The notes: a model not told the origin generated them from the sequence alone. Counted from the stretch's first letter, positions 40,241-49,269 are shown. The stretch: DNA of 64,000 nt from Hyphococcus sp. (GCA_021776295.1 JAJFGE010000013.1:1-64000); one strand, 5' to 3'. Translations and numbers: made by a program.

Positions 40241-40344
40241 TTGTCATCACCGGGCCTGAATTGCTTGCTCAATCCAGCCCGGTGATCCAGAAATTTTCCG
40301 CAAGTTGCAGCCCTGGATTGCCGGAACAAGTCCGGCAATGACAT
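40241..40344. repeat. Dispersed palindromic element, family A (long form) between convergent mobA and the PiT-like gene
   Basis: tgtcatcaccgggcctgaattgcttgctcaatccagcccggtgatccagaaa...ctggattgccggaacaagtccggcaatgaca: two nested inverted repeats. Confidence 0.8.
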
Positions 40345-40402
40345 GAGGGATCGGTTACCGACGCTAACCGATTGAAATGACTCAGTTGTTCAGGAACAGG
40401 CT

Positions 40403-41554
40403 CTAAGCCAGCGGAAAGCTAAAGAACGCCAGCGCCGCCGCCGTCAGGAGTGTTGCCAGAGCAATCATTCGCGCCTTGGTTTTTCGGTGCAGATGCAGCC
40501 CTACCGGAATAAGCAGAAGGTTGGCGATGAGAATAAAGGCTGCATAAGCCATCGTCGGCACAAGTTCGTCGAGAGGAAAGCCGCCGCCCGCGAGCCCTCT
40601 TGCCAGAAACGGCAGCGACACCGCCATATCAATCGACAAAACAAGGCCGATATAGGCTTTGGCGATATCGGACAGCGCGACCTCGCATGTGCGTAAGAAA
40701 CTGATGGCCTTTGTGGTCAACGCAAAGCCGTATTCGCGCCCGGCGATCAAGCCGAGAAACACGAACGTCGTGCTCATGGGAATGGAGTTGAGCTCTTTGA
40801 AGTAGAACAGGAGCGAGGCATATGTGAAGTCGATAATCGTTGCGGAGCGGATGTCGGATACTGCCGTCTTCGATTTCAAAATCCGCTGAACCGGGCCGCC
40901 ATTATTAGCGAAGGTGTAGGCGAGAAGCGCGACGATGGCGAACATCGCGGTAAAGCCTTCGACTGCGGTTATCTCACGCGGGAGAAAAACAAAAATATTG
41001 GCGAAATCCTGGATCAGCCATACCGACCACAAATAACCGGTCGTCATCCATTGCAATAACACCCAGATGGGATGGTGTTGTTGGTGCACCGTCTTTCGAA
41101 AAAACTTCTCAAGTGTATTAGAGGCGATGAGGTAAATCCCAAGGCCGACCGCAAAGGCGAGCCCGTAGCCGATCAGGGATTTTTGCAGCATTGAGGTCAG
41201 GCCGCCGATGGAGGCGAAGACCGTAAGGACCATGAACGAGGTTGAGACCGGAACGCCGAACCGGGTGATGATTAATAGAACCAGCGGTGGCAGCGTATGA
41301 TACCACTGAACTTCGATAGGCGGATATTTGTGGGTGTTGGACAGGCGCCCAAAGGACGGATCCCCGTCATTGATTATCCAGCCATAGGTAAACGTCACCA
41401 CAAGGATGATTGCGGCGAACAGAAACAGCCAGAACCAGTGCAGGCGGTTGTTGGAGCTGATGAAGGTGCCCAGCGTTTGCAGCGCGTCATTGCCGACAAC
41501 GGCGTAGGCGGCAAACAAAAACCCGACAATGGCAAAAAGAGAAATATCGAACAC
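40403..41554 (-). CDS. PiT-like (inorganic phosphate transporter-type) integral membrane protein
   Basis: Polytopic. VVGNDALQTLGTFISSN and TRFGVPVSTSFMVLTVFASIGG resemble PiT GAND and PVSTTH signature regions. Confidence 0.55.
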   Translation of the reverse strand: MFDISLFAIVGFLFAAYAVVGNDALQTLGTFISSNNRLHWFWLFLFAAIILVVTFTYGWIINDGDPSFGRLSNTHKYPPIEVQWYHTLPPLVLLIITRFGVPVSTSFMVLTVFASIGGLTSMLQKSLIGYGLAFAVGLGIYLIASNTLEKFFRKTVHQQHHPIWVLLQWMTTGYLWSVWLIQDFANIFVFLPREITAVEGFTAMFAIVALLAYTFANNGGPVQRILKSKTAVSDIRSATIIDFTYASLLFYFKELNSIPMSTTFVFLGLIAGREYGFALTTKAISFLRTCEVALSDIAKAYIGLVLSIDMAVSLPFLARGLAGGGFPLDELVPTMAYAAFILIANLLLIPVGLHLHRKTKARMIALATLLTAAALAFFSFPLA

Positions 41555-41753
41555 GGCCCTGCGAATCCTCTCACTGGAATTTTCGCGAGCCTAATATCGG
41601 CGAGTCTTGAAACTTTTGTGACAAGCAACGGCTCATACTCCGTTATGGCGTTCTCAACAGTAATTTGTTTTTGAATGTCAATTTGTCAGTGTGGCCGATT
41701 CAAAGGCGTTAGCGCACAAAAGACGCACTTTGTGCATGGTTTCAGCCTGCGGG

Positions 41754-41771
41754 CTGTCAAAAAAATATCAT
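41754..41771 (+). promoter_or_regulatory. Degenerate Pho-box-like repeat upstream of the porin gene
   Basis: CTGTCAA-AAAA-ATATCAT: 11 of 14 positions of CTGTCAT-N4-CTGTCAT with the 11-bp period, 75 nt upstream of the 41846 ATG. Confidence 0.4.
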
Positions 41772-41845
41772 AAAACATTCTTCAAAGCTTCACCGATGCC
41801 CCTTAGGTGCGCGACAACCAAGGTCGTACCGAAAGCCTGTAAAAT

Positions 41846-43045
41846 ATGTTGTTTAGAATCGCACTTTGGGCAATAGGGGCGGTTATCATATCTGGCCCAG
41901 CGGCTTTGGCGGGCAGTCCCGATAACAACCCGGCCATTGCGCCAGCGCTGTCAGATCTCAAAATCTTCGGCCGTGTTGTCGCTGACTATGCGATTGCAAG
42001 CGGCGAGAATTCCGACTTTGATATCAGCAGCGGCGAGTTGCGCACGGCGCGTATCGGCCTGTCCGGGAAGCTTTACGGCCGGGCAAAGTTTAAAACCGAA
42101 TTGAGCATCGACAATGATGGCGATATCGCCCTGACCGACGCTTATATGGAATATAATATTGGCGGTCCGACGATCCGCGTTGGTCAGTTTAAGACGCCCA
42201 ATTCCTTCAACGAGCAAACATCATCGAAATATACACTCACCCATGAGCGCGCCGCGTTCACCGATGCTTTCAGCCTTAATCGGCGTGTTGGCGTCGCGGT
42301 TCTGGAAAACCGCTACCGCTATAGCTATGCGTTGGGGATATTCGCCCAGAATATTGAAGGTGAGAAGACCTTTGGCGGCTATGCGGTGGCGGGGCGCTTC
42401 ACGCTGGCGCCGGAATTTGGCGTGGAGGGGCTGCAAACCCATTTTGGCGTTTCCGCGCGCTACCGAAAAACCGACAGCGACGGACCGCTCCTTCGCTATC
42501 GCCAGCGGCCGGTCTCCCACATTCCCGGGCGCATTCTGGCGACGGAACGGTTTGCATCGTCAGACGTTTTTATCGGGCTTGAAGCTGCCGCCGCAACGGG
42601 GCGCTTCTGGGCCGCTGGAGAATATGCGCTGACGGTTGCCAGCTGCGATGCCTGTCCCGGCGATGACACGCTTTCCGGCGGCTATATCGAGGCCGGGTTT
42701 ATGGTGAATGGAGAGCCAACGCTCAAAGGCGCGCGGTTTGACCGCCCAAAGGTATTCAGCGGCGTTGATGAAGGCGGGCTTGGCGCCCTGGCCTTGGCGT
42801 TGCGGGCGGACACGATCGATCTTGAAAATGCGCCAACATCCGGCGGCGGCTATAATTCCTATACCATTGGCGCAGATTGGTGGCTGACCGCGCGCATCCG
42901 CCTTGGCGTCAATGGCTACATTATCGACGCCGATCTCGGCGAGACGACTGCGGGGCTGGGTGCGGCTTTTGCAGACGGAGTGCTAGCCGGACTTCGCGAT
43001 GAAACGGTACGCGGCGCCGCGTTTCGGGCGCAGTTCGACTTCTGA
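41846..43045 (+). CDS. Porin of the OprO/OprP (phosphate-selective) type
   Basis: Signal peptide, RTARIGLSGKLYGRAKFKTELSID...DAYMEYNIGGPTIRVGQFKTPNSFNEQTSSKYTLTHERAAFTDAF, C-terminal FRAQFDF. Confidence 0.85.
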   Translation: MLFRIALWAIGAVIISGPAALAGSPDNNPAIAPALSDLKIFGRVVADYAIASGENSDFDISSGELRTARIGLSGKLYGRAKFKTELSIDNDGDIALTDAYMEYNIGGPTIRVGQFKTPNSFNEQTSSKYTLTHERAAFTDAFSLNRRVGVAVLENRYRYSYALGIFAQNIEGEKTFGGYAVAGRFTLAPEFGVEGLQTHFGVSARYRKTDSDGPLLRYRQRPVSHIPGRILATERFASSDVFIGLEAAAATGRFWAAGEYALTVASCDACPGDDTLSGGYIEAGFMVNGEPTLKGARFDRPKVFSGVDEGGLGALALALRADTIDLENAPTSGGGYNSYTIGADWWLTARIRLGVNGYIIDADLGETTAGLGAAFADGVLAGLRDETVRGAAFRAQFDF

Positions 43046-43126
43046 GTGCGACCGGGCAGAAAGCCGCGCACAAAGCGGCGGCGTTATTCCGAAAAGTCAA
43101 AATTGTACGGGAGAGACCAGAGCCGG

Positions 43127-43306
43127 TTATTTGGTGGAGGCGTAGACAGCAGCGTTGCTGCAGCTGGCGCCGAAGCATTCATCAAAAATACCGCCATTTG
43201 AGGCCTGGCCAGAAGACACCGCCATGGGCACCGCCAGCGCAATCGCAAATAACGCGGCAACCACATATAAAAACGGGCGTCTTACACTCTGGCGGGTCTC
43301 ATACAT
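43127..43306 (-). CDS. Small secreted two-cysteine peptide (59 aa), hypothetical
   Basis: My translation: MYETRQSVRRPFLYVVAALFAIALAVPMAVSSGQASNGGIFDECFGASCSNAAVYASTK*. Basic n-region, hydrophobic core, small-residue cleavage region. Below the ORF-track size cutoff. Confidence 0.55.
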   Translation of the reverse strand: MYETRQSVRRPFLYVVAALFAIALAVPMAVSSGQASNGGIFDECFGASCSNAAVYASTK

Positions 43307-43386
43307 AACGCTAACCTGTTCTTTTCTTTTTGTTTTTTACCATTTTCCAGATGTTACACACGAAATGTGACACAAACGATAAAAAA

Positions 43387-43404
43387 CTGTCATTTATCTG
43401 TCAT
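43387..43404 (+). promoter_or_regulatory. Perfect tandem Pho-box-like repeat
   Basis: CTGTCAT-TTAT-CTGTCAT-AAAT: two exact 7-mers with an 11-bp period. Confidence 0.7.
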
Positions 43405-43527
43405 AAATAGCTCGCGGCTGTGTATAAGTCAACAAAAAGCGCAACAGTTGCGCAAAATTAATATAACCATCTGATAAAAATGGAAAATTAGCCTTTACAG
43501 GCAGCGGCTAGCATGGTTATGGGCCGG

Positions 43528-44307
43528 CTAACTCGCCGTATTTACGAGCAAAACAGCTAAAAAAGCCCCGGCGCATAGGCCCGGTCCGAAGGGAATTTCG
43601 GTTTTGGCGTTGATGGTTTTCCCCATTATACGCGCCGAGAGAACGGCCAGAAGTGTCACTATCGACCCGGCCAGAACCGCAACGGGCAAAAACTGCCATC
43701 CGCTCCACGCGCCAATCACCGCCGCCAGTTTTGCATCGCCCTGTCCAAGCCCCTCAACCCCCCTTAGCCATTGAAAAGCCGCACTGATTAACCGAAACAC
43801 CAGATATCCGGCCGCTGCGCCAATGAATGCATCGGCGGTCGGGACAAAATACCCCCCGAGATTGACCGCGAGGCCGAGCGGGATTAGCGGCAGGGTCAAC
43901 ATGTCCGGCAGAAAACCGGTCTCCCAGTCAATCACTGCAAGTGCAACCAGGCACCATCCCAGCGCCGCAGCAAACAGTCCTGCCAGCGTTGCGCCAAAAA
44001 TCAGATAGGCGGCGCCGGCGACACCGATGCCGGCAAATTCAACCAGCGGATATCGCGGGGAAATTTTCACGCTGCATGCCGAACAGCGCCCGCGCTGCAA
44101 CAGGTAACTGACGATTGGGACCATCCGCCAGGCCGGGATCGGACAGCGGCAATGCGGGCAATAAGATCGTGGCGTCAGCAGCGAGCCTCTTGGCGACGCA
44201 TCGTCAACCAGGCCCCACATCGACGGGCTGCGGTGAATGACGACATTCGTAAAACTCCCGATCAGGGAGCCTGCGATTATGACGACGGTCCAATAGAATA
44301 AAGACAA
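43528..44307 (-). CDS. Prepilin peptidase (A24 family)
   Basis: GSLIGSFTNVVIHRSP, CPHCRCPIPAWRMVPIVSYLLQRGRCSACSVKISPRYPLVEF, DWETGFLPDMLTLPLIPLG, GQGDAKLAAVIGAW. Confidence 0.93.
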   Translation of the reverse strand: MSLFYWTVVIIAGSLIGSFTNVVIHRSPSMWGLVDDASPRGSLLTPRSYCPHCRCPIPAWRMVPIVSYLLQRGRCSACSVKISPRYPLVEFAGIGVAGAAYLIFGATLAGLFAAALGWCLVALAVIDWETGFLPDMLTLPLIPLGLAVNLGGYFVPTADAFIGAAAGYLVFRLISAAFQWLRGVEGLGQGDAKLAAVIGAWSGWQFLPVAVLAGSIVTLLAVLSARIMGKTINAKTEIPFGPGLCAGAFLAVLLVNTAS

Positions 44308-44483
44308 AGCTGGCGCCCAGCTGACGGCCCGTTATCGGCCAGAGGAGATTTGCCGCAATAAAGGTCTATCGTCGGCGCAATGCAAGACGGCCGGCGTATT
44401 TTGGGGGACAATCCGCCGTCTGGACAAGCCGCCCGCAGCGCGGTTAATGCCCATGCGTGCGCCCATTAGGGGGAGGAGAACCC

Positions 44484-45596
44484 ATGAAAACCAGAGCCGC
44501 CATCGCCATTGCGCCCAACCAGCGATTGGTCATCGAAGAGGTTGATCTTGACGGTCCAAAAGCCGGCGAGGTTTTGGTTGAGATCATGGCGACCGGCGTC
44601 TGCCATACCGACGCCTATACGCTTGAGGGCAAGGATTCAGAAGGCATCTTCCCGTCCATCCTCGGCCACGAAGGCGCGGGCGTTGTGCGCGAGATTGGCG
44701 CTGGCGTGACTAGCGTTGAGCCCGGCGATCATGTCATCCCGCTTTACACCGCCGAATGCCGGCAATGTAAAACCTGCCTGTCGCAGAAATCAAATCTGTG
44801 TACGTCGGTTCGCGCAACGCAAGGCAAAGGCGTGATGCCGGATGGGACCAGCCGGTTCTCGTATAAGGGCGAGAAACTGTTTCATTATATGGGATGCTCG
44901 ACCTTTTCGAATTTCACCGTTTTGCCGGAGGTATCGGTTGCAAAAATCCGTAAAGACGCGCCGTTTGATAAAGCCTGCTATATCGGCTGCGGCGTCACCA
45001 CTGGCGTAGGCGCGGTGGTGTGGACTGCGGGTGTTGAACCGGGCGCCAGCGTCGTCGTCTTCGGCCTTGGCGGCATTGGGCTGAATGTTGTTCAGGGCGC
45101 GAGGCTGGTTGGCGCTGACAAGATTATTGGTGTCGATATCAACCCCCGGCGCCGCGAGATTGCCGAGCAGTTCGGCATGACGCAATTCATCAACGTCAAT
45201 GAGGTCGGCGCTGGCAATGTGGTCGAGAAAGTCGTTGAACTCACTGGCGGCGGCGCCGATTATTCGTTTGATTGCACCGGCAACACCGACGTTATGCGCC
45301 AGGCGCTGGAATGTTGTCATCGCGGCTGGGGCCAGTCAATCATCATCGGCGTTGCTGACGCCGGCAGAGAAATTTCAACGCGGCCGTTCCAGCTGGTCAC
45401 CGGCCGGGTGTGGAAAGGCACCGCCTTTGGCGGTGCGCGCGGGCGCACTGACACACCGAAAATCGTCGACTGGTATATGGACGATAAAATCAACATCGAC
45501 GACCTTATCACCCACACCATGCCGCTGGAAGATATCAACAAGGCGTTTGATTTGATGCATGCGGGGGAAAGTATTCGCTCGGTAGTGATTTATTGA
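44484..45596 (+). CDS. adhC: S-(hydroxymethyl)glutathione dehydrogenase / class III alcohol dehydrogenase
   Basis: [96 protein letters not shown]. Confidence 0.96.
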   Translation: MKTRAAIAIAPNQRLVIEEVDLDGPKAGEVLVEIMATGVCHTDAYTLEGKDSEGIFPSILGHEGAGVVREIGAGVTSVEPGDHVIPLYTAECRQCKTCLSQKSNLCTSVRATQGKGVMPDGTSRFSYKGEKLFHYMGCSTFSNFTVLPEVSVAKIRKDAPFDKACYIGCGVTTGVGAVVWTAGVEPGASVVVFGLGGIGLNVVQGARLVGADKIIGVDINPRRREIAEQFGMTQFINVNEVGAGNVVEKVVELTGGGADYSFDCTGNTDVMRQALECCHRGWGQSIIIGVADAGREISTRPFQLVTGRVWKGTAFGGARGRTDTPKIVDWYMDDKINIDDLITHTMPLEDINKAFDLMHAGESIRSVVIY

Positions 45597-45604
45597 GACT
45601 GCAA

Positions 45605-46099
45605 ATGAATACCCGCCGTATAGAGATTATCAATGCGACCTCTGATGGCGATGTTGCTGCTGTCCAGCTATTGTTTCGGGACTATGCCGCCTTCCTCAAA
45701 GTCGACCTCTGCTTTCAGGACTTCGAAATGGAGATGGCGAGTTTTCCGAAATTCTATAAACTGTTGCTGCTCGCCCGTGTTGACGGGCTTGCCGCCGCGG
45801 CGGTGGGGTTGAAGGACCTTGGCGACGGCGTTTGTGAGATGAAAAGGCTTTATGTGCGGCCGAATTTCCAAGGCCTGGGTCTCGGGCGGCGGCTATGTGG
45901 CGACTTAATCGATGCGGCGCAGAGCCTTGGGTTTCGCGTTATGCGGCTTGATACGCTGAAGCGATTAAAGCCGGCGTTGTCGCTTTATCATAAATATGGA
46001 TTTGTCGAGATCGAAAAATATTACGACAACCCGGAAGACGGCGTTGTTTATATGGAACTGGATTTGCAGGCGGACAATGAAGACACTATCGACAGTTAA
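45605..46099 (+). CDS. GNAT family N-acetyltransferase
   Basis: CEMKRLYVRPNFQGLGLGRRLCGDLIDAAQSLGFRVMRLDTLKRLKPALSLYHKYGFVEI. Confidence 0.92.
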   Translation: MNTRRIEIINATSDGDVAAVQLLFRDYAAFLKVDLCFQDFEMEMASFPKFYKLLLLARVDGLAAAAVGLKDLGDGVCEMKRLYVRPNFQGLGLGRRLCGDLIDAAQSLGFRVMRLDTLKRLKPALSLYHKYGFVEIEKYYDNPEDGVVYMELDLQADNEDTIDS

Positions 46100-46946
46100 A
46101 GCCTTCGGCGGCGAACAGTCCGTCTTATCGCATGCCAGCCAAGCGTGCCGCTGCGACATGCGTTTTGCGATCTATACGCCGCCGAAAGACACGCACGGGA
46201 AGGGGCCGTTCCCGGTTTTATACTGGCTCTCGGGGCTTACTTGTACGGAAGAAAATTTCATCGCCAAGGCCGGCGCGGGGCGCGTTGCGGCAGAATTGGG
46301 GTTGGTGATAGTTGCCCCCGACACATCGCCGCGCGGCCCCGATAGTAATGGAAATGACGTGCCTGACGACCCCAACGGCGCCTATGATTTTGGACTGGGC
46401 GCTGGGTTTTACGTCGATGCTAGCGAGGCGCCGTGGTCGACGCATTACAATATGTATTCCTACGTTACTGAAGAGCTGCCCGCACTGATCGAAAAGGAAT
46501 TTCCGGTCGACGCGGAGCACGCCGGCATCTTTGGGCACTCCATGGGCGGTCATGGCGCGCTGACGATACATTTGAAACACGCCGATAAATATAAAACCTG
46601 TTCGGCTTTCGCGCCAATCGCCGCACCGTCATCGGTTCCCTGGGGCGAGAAGGCGCTGTCAAACTATCTGGGTGCTGATAAAAATAAATGGGCGCCTTAT
46701 GATGCAACCGCGCTGTTGTACAATAATGGTCCCAGCCAGGCGCACATTCTAATAGACCAGGGAACAGCGGATCAGTTTCTTGAGGTTCAGTTAAAGCCGG
46801 AAATTTTCAAAGCAGCGGCAGACAAAACCGGTCAGGCGCTGAGCCTGCGCATGCAAGACGGCTACGATCATTCCTATTATTTTATCGCCACCTTTATGGA
46901 AGACCATATACGATGGCATCATCGGGCTTTAATGCAAGCGACATAA
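46077..46946 (+). CDS. fghA: S-formylglutathione hydrolase
   Basis: VLYWLSGLTCTEENFIAKAGAGRVAAELGLVIVAPDTSPRG, GIFGHSMGGHGALTIHLK, GYDHSYYFIATFMEDHIRWH. Start trimmed from 45996 to 46077. Confidence 0.96.
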   Translation: MKTLSTVKAFGGEQSVLSHASQACRCDMRFAIYTPPKDTHGKGPFPVLYWLSGLTCTEENFIAKAGAGRVAAELGLVIVAPDTSPRGPDSNGNDVPDDPNGAYDFGLGAGFYVDASEAPWSTHYNMYSYVTEELPALIEKEFPVDAEHAGIFGHSMGGHGALTIHLKHADKYKTCSAFAPIAAPSSVPWGEKALSNYLGADKNKWAPYDATALLYNNGPSQAHILIDQGTADQFLEVQLKPEIFKAAADKTGQALSLRMQDGYDHSYYFIATFMEDHIRWHHRALMQAT

Positions 46947-46977
46947 AACGGCGCTGCTACAACCATGGAGACTTGCG

Positions 46978-48147
46978 TTGAGTAACAACACCGAACATTT
47001 CGACACCTGGATCCGCACCTCTTTCGTGGAGATGAACACCGCTCTGGAAGAGATTTATTTCGTCCGTGACAATCGCGCCGATGTTGAAGGCGTTGGCGAT
47101 GATATCAAAAAGCAAATTCTCGATGAGGGGCGCGGCTATATCGTCAAGCTGGTGGCGGAAGGCAATACCGATGAGGGCTTTGACGCGGCTTTCGACCTTC
47201 TCGGCAATCTCGGACTTTATATGGCGGCGCTGCGTCGGCACGAGATGACTAATCCTGCGCGCGAGGAAAAATCACCGCATCAGGAAGCCTCCGCCCTCGG
47301 CATGCATATCGCAACATCGCTTGGCGTGACGCCGCGTTTCGCCACCAGCCATCTGTCGACGCATAACCGCGCAGTTGGCGGCGTGCAGAAGAGTTTCACC
47401 GCGCTCAGGGACGAGTTTGTTTTCCTCGATTACAATACTTGCGGCATTCTGGCGTTTAAGCGCGCGGCGGATGCGTTGAACAGAATTTTGCCGCTTGGCG
47501 TGTCGCATCCAGTGACGGCGACACTCCTGAACGATGCCGCGGATGCCTTGCGTGCGGTCAAACATTTCAACGAAAAGCTGTTTGGTGAGCTTGATACGGA
47601 GCGGTTCTTTTTCTGCGTGCGGCCTTATTACAAGCCCTACCGTGTCGGCCGTCATGAATATCGTGGCGCCAATGCGGGTGATTTCTCAGGGATTAACGAA
47701 ATTGACTTGCTGCTTGGTCTGTGCCGCGCGAATGATCCTTATTACTCACAGCTTCTGGTCGACAAGATGTTGTTCATGATGCCGGCTGACCAGGCGTCGC
47801 TACGCGATTGCATGTCCAAGCGACCGCTATTGGATGCGTTTGTTGATTGTGCGCCTTCTGCGCGCGAGGAATGGTTTCAAACCAACGCCGCTGCGTTCCT
47901 TGATGTGTGTGTGCTGCATGGCGAGATCGCCGCGCAGCATCACGACCAGCTGGTTGAAAAATTCATTGCCGGACCGGCGGGCGCCATCTCCGGGACGCAT
48001 CTCGATCAAGTCACCGCGAGCGGTCCGCCATTGCCAGTGTTGCTCAATGCGCTGGAAGTGCTGCGTGATTTGCGCGTCGCCGCCAAGCGCAGCGACATCG
48101 CGACGAGCCACGCGCAGATTAAGCGGTTACGAGGCCTTGTTTCGTAA
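46978..48147 (+). CDS. PrnB/DUF1864-like protein (IDO/TDO-superfamily-type)
   Basis: TTG start. NRADVEGVGDDIKKQILDEGRGYIVKLV, FATSHLSTHNRAVGGVQKSFTALRDE, VRPYYKPYRVGRHEYRGANAGDFSGINEIDLLLGLC, recognised from memory of the family layout. Confidence 0.6.
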   Translation: MSNNTEHFDTWIRTSFVEMNTALEEIYFVRDNRADVEGVGDDIKKQILDEGRGYIVKLVAEGNTDEGFDAAFDLLGNLGLYMAALRRHEMTNPAREEKSPHQEASALGMHIATSLGVTPRFATSHLSTHNRAVGGVQKSFTALRDEFVFLDYNTCGILAFKRAADALNRILPLGVSHPVTATLLNDAADALRAVKHFNEKLFGELDTERFFFCVRPYYKPYRVGRHEYRGANAGDFSGINEIDLLLGLCRANDPYYSQLLVDKMLFMMPADQASLRDCMSKRPLLDAFVDCAPSAREEWFQTNAAAFLDVCVLHGEIAAQHHDQLVEKFIAGPAGAISGTHLDQVTASGPPLPVLLNALEVLRDLRVAAKRSDIATSHAQIKRLRGLVS

Positions 48148-48191
48148 AAGCTGAGCGCGGCCCGCCGGATTTTGAAATCAATGTTGGGCAG

Positions 48192-48962
48192 TTAAAAATC
48201 CGCGTTGAATCCAACGCCCCACCAAAAGCCGCTCGCTTGCCTTGTGCCGAGGATAGCGTCATCGATAACCGCGCCGCCGGCAATGTCCGAGCCGCCATAG
48301 CGCAAGCCGGTATAGACCGAACCATTATCGCTCAGCGTGTAAGACAGGTCCGCCGAAGCGGTTCCGTAGAGGTAATCCGTTCCGCCGGCGTCGTCGAACA
48401 CATAACCGATATACCCGCCGACATCGAAGCTTGTTTTTTCCGATAGAGGAAATGAGTAGGAGGCGCTGCCCTGGACGGTTGTCGTGTCGAGGAAGAAGTC
48501 ATGATAGAGATAGACCGATGGCGCCAGGGGAGCATCAAACGCCAAGCCGATATAAGGTTCGACCGTATTGGCGCCCAATCCGTCGCCGTCTTCCCGGAGA
48601 ACATCGAAAAATCCGCTCGCAAGGTCGGGAAAGGTGTAATAAGTGACGCCGACATCGTAGCTGATAATGTCATTTAACGATGCTGAATAGCCGGCGACCA
48701 AGTCGAGCTCTTCTCCCCCCGGGGTTACAACTAGGTCATCGTCGCCTATTGGCAGGTTAAACCAGCTGTTTAGATAGAAGTTTCCGTAGCTGAGATTAAT
48801 CGCCGGTTGTATGCTGGTCTCGGCAAATTGTACGCCGCGAAAAACATAGCGGGATTCAAAACCAACCGCCGTCGATACTTCTACAGATTCAGCGCCTGCA
48901 GCGCCAATTACGGATGTGGAAGCGCCAAGTGCGGACAATGCAAACAGGGCAGCGCGGTTCAT
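48192..48962 (-). CDS. TorF-type putative porin (TIGR02001-like)
   Basis: Signal peptide, then VEVSTAVGFESRYVFRGVQFAETSIQPAINLSYGNFYLNSWFN. C-terminal FWWGVGFNADF. Confidence 0.8.
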   Translation of the reverse strand: MNRAALFALSALGASTSVIGAAGAESVEVSTAVGFESRYVFRGVQFAETSIQPAINLSYGNFYLNSWFNLPIGDDDLVVTPGGEELDLVAGYSASLNDIISYDVGVTYYTFPDLASGFFDVLREDGDGLGANTVEPYIGLAFDAPLAPSVYLYHDFFLDTTTVQGSASYSFPLSEKTSFDVGGYIGYVFDDAGGTDYLYGTASADLSYTLSDNGSVYTGLRYGGSDIAGGAVIDDAILGTRQASGFWWGVGFNADF

Positions 48963-49170
48963 TTTTCTCTCCTCATAACGATTTTTGAAAACACCCCATA
49001 CGGAGTATTACGAAGTTTTGACGAGATCAGCCTCATTGATTTTGTTGCAGTGCACAAGTTCTGGTTATAAAAATATCGAATAATATCCTAGAATTTGGAT
49101 TTTATATCGTTTATTTAATAATAAATTGCTCAATAATAGCATATATTACTAATTCTCTAAAAATATTTCC

Positions 49171-49198
49171 GCAACGCGGCAATAATATATTGCGTTGC
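49171..49198. promoter_or_regulatory. Palindrome upstream of glnK
   Basis: GCAACGC (49171-49177)...GCGTTGC (49192-49198), with an inner GCAAT-N5-ATTGC. Confidence 0.45.
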
Positions 49199-49269
49199 AG
49201 CGGTTGGCATATTACCGTCGCCGACGAATCGCACAGCGCTACGTGTCAGGTAGAAAGGTATTTGTACTG

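Noticed and set aside
41580-41620. Possible Pho box on the minus strand before the PiT-like gene (TTGTCAC-AAAA-GTTTCAA)
   Set aside because: Only about 9 of 14 matches; too weak to call on its own.
43155-43370. 71-aa + ORF and 43084-43266 minus ORF at the small-peptide locus
   Set aside because: The 59-aa minus frame (43127-43306) has a convincing signal peptide; the others look like off-frame translations.
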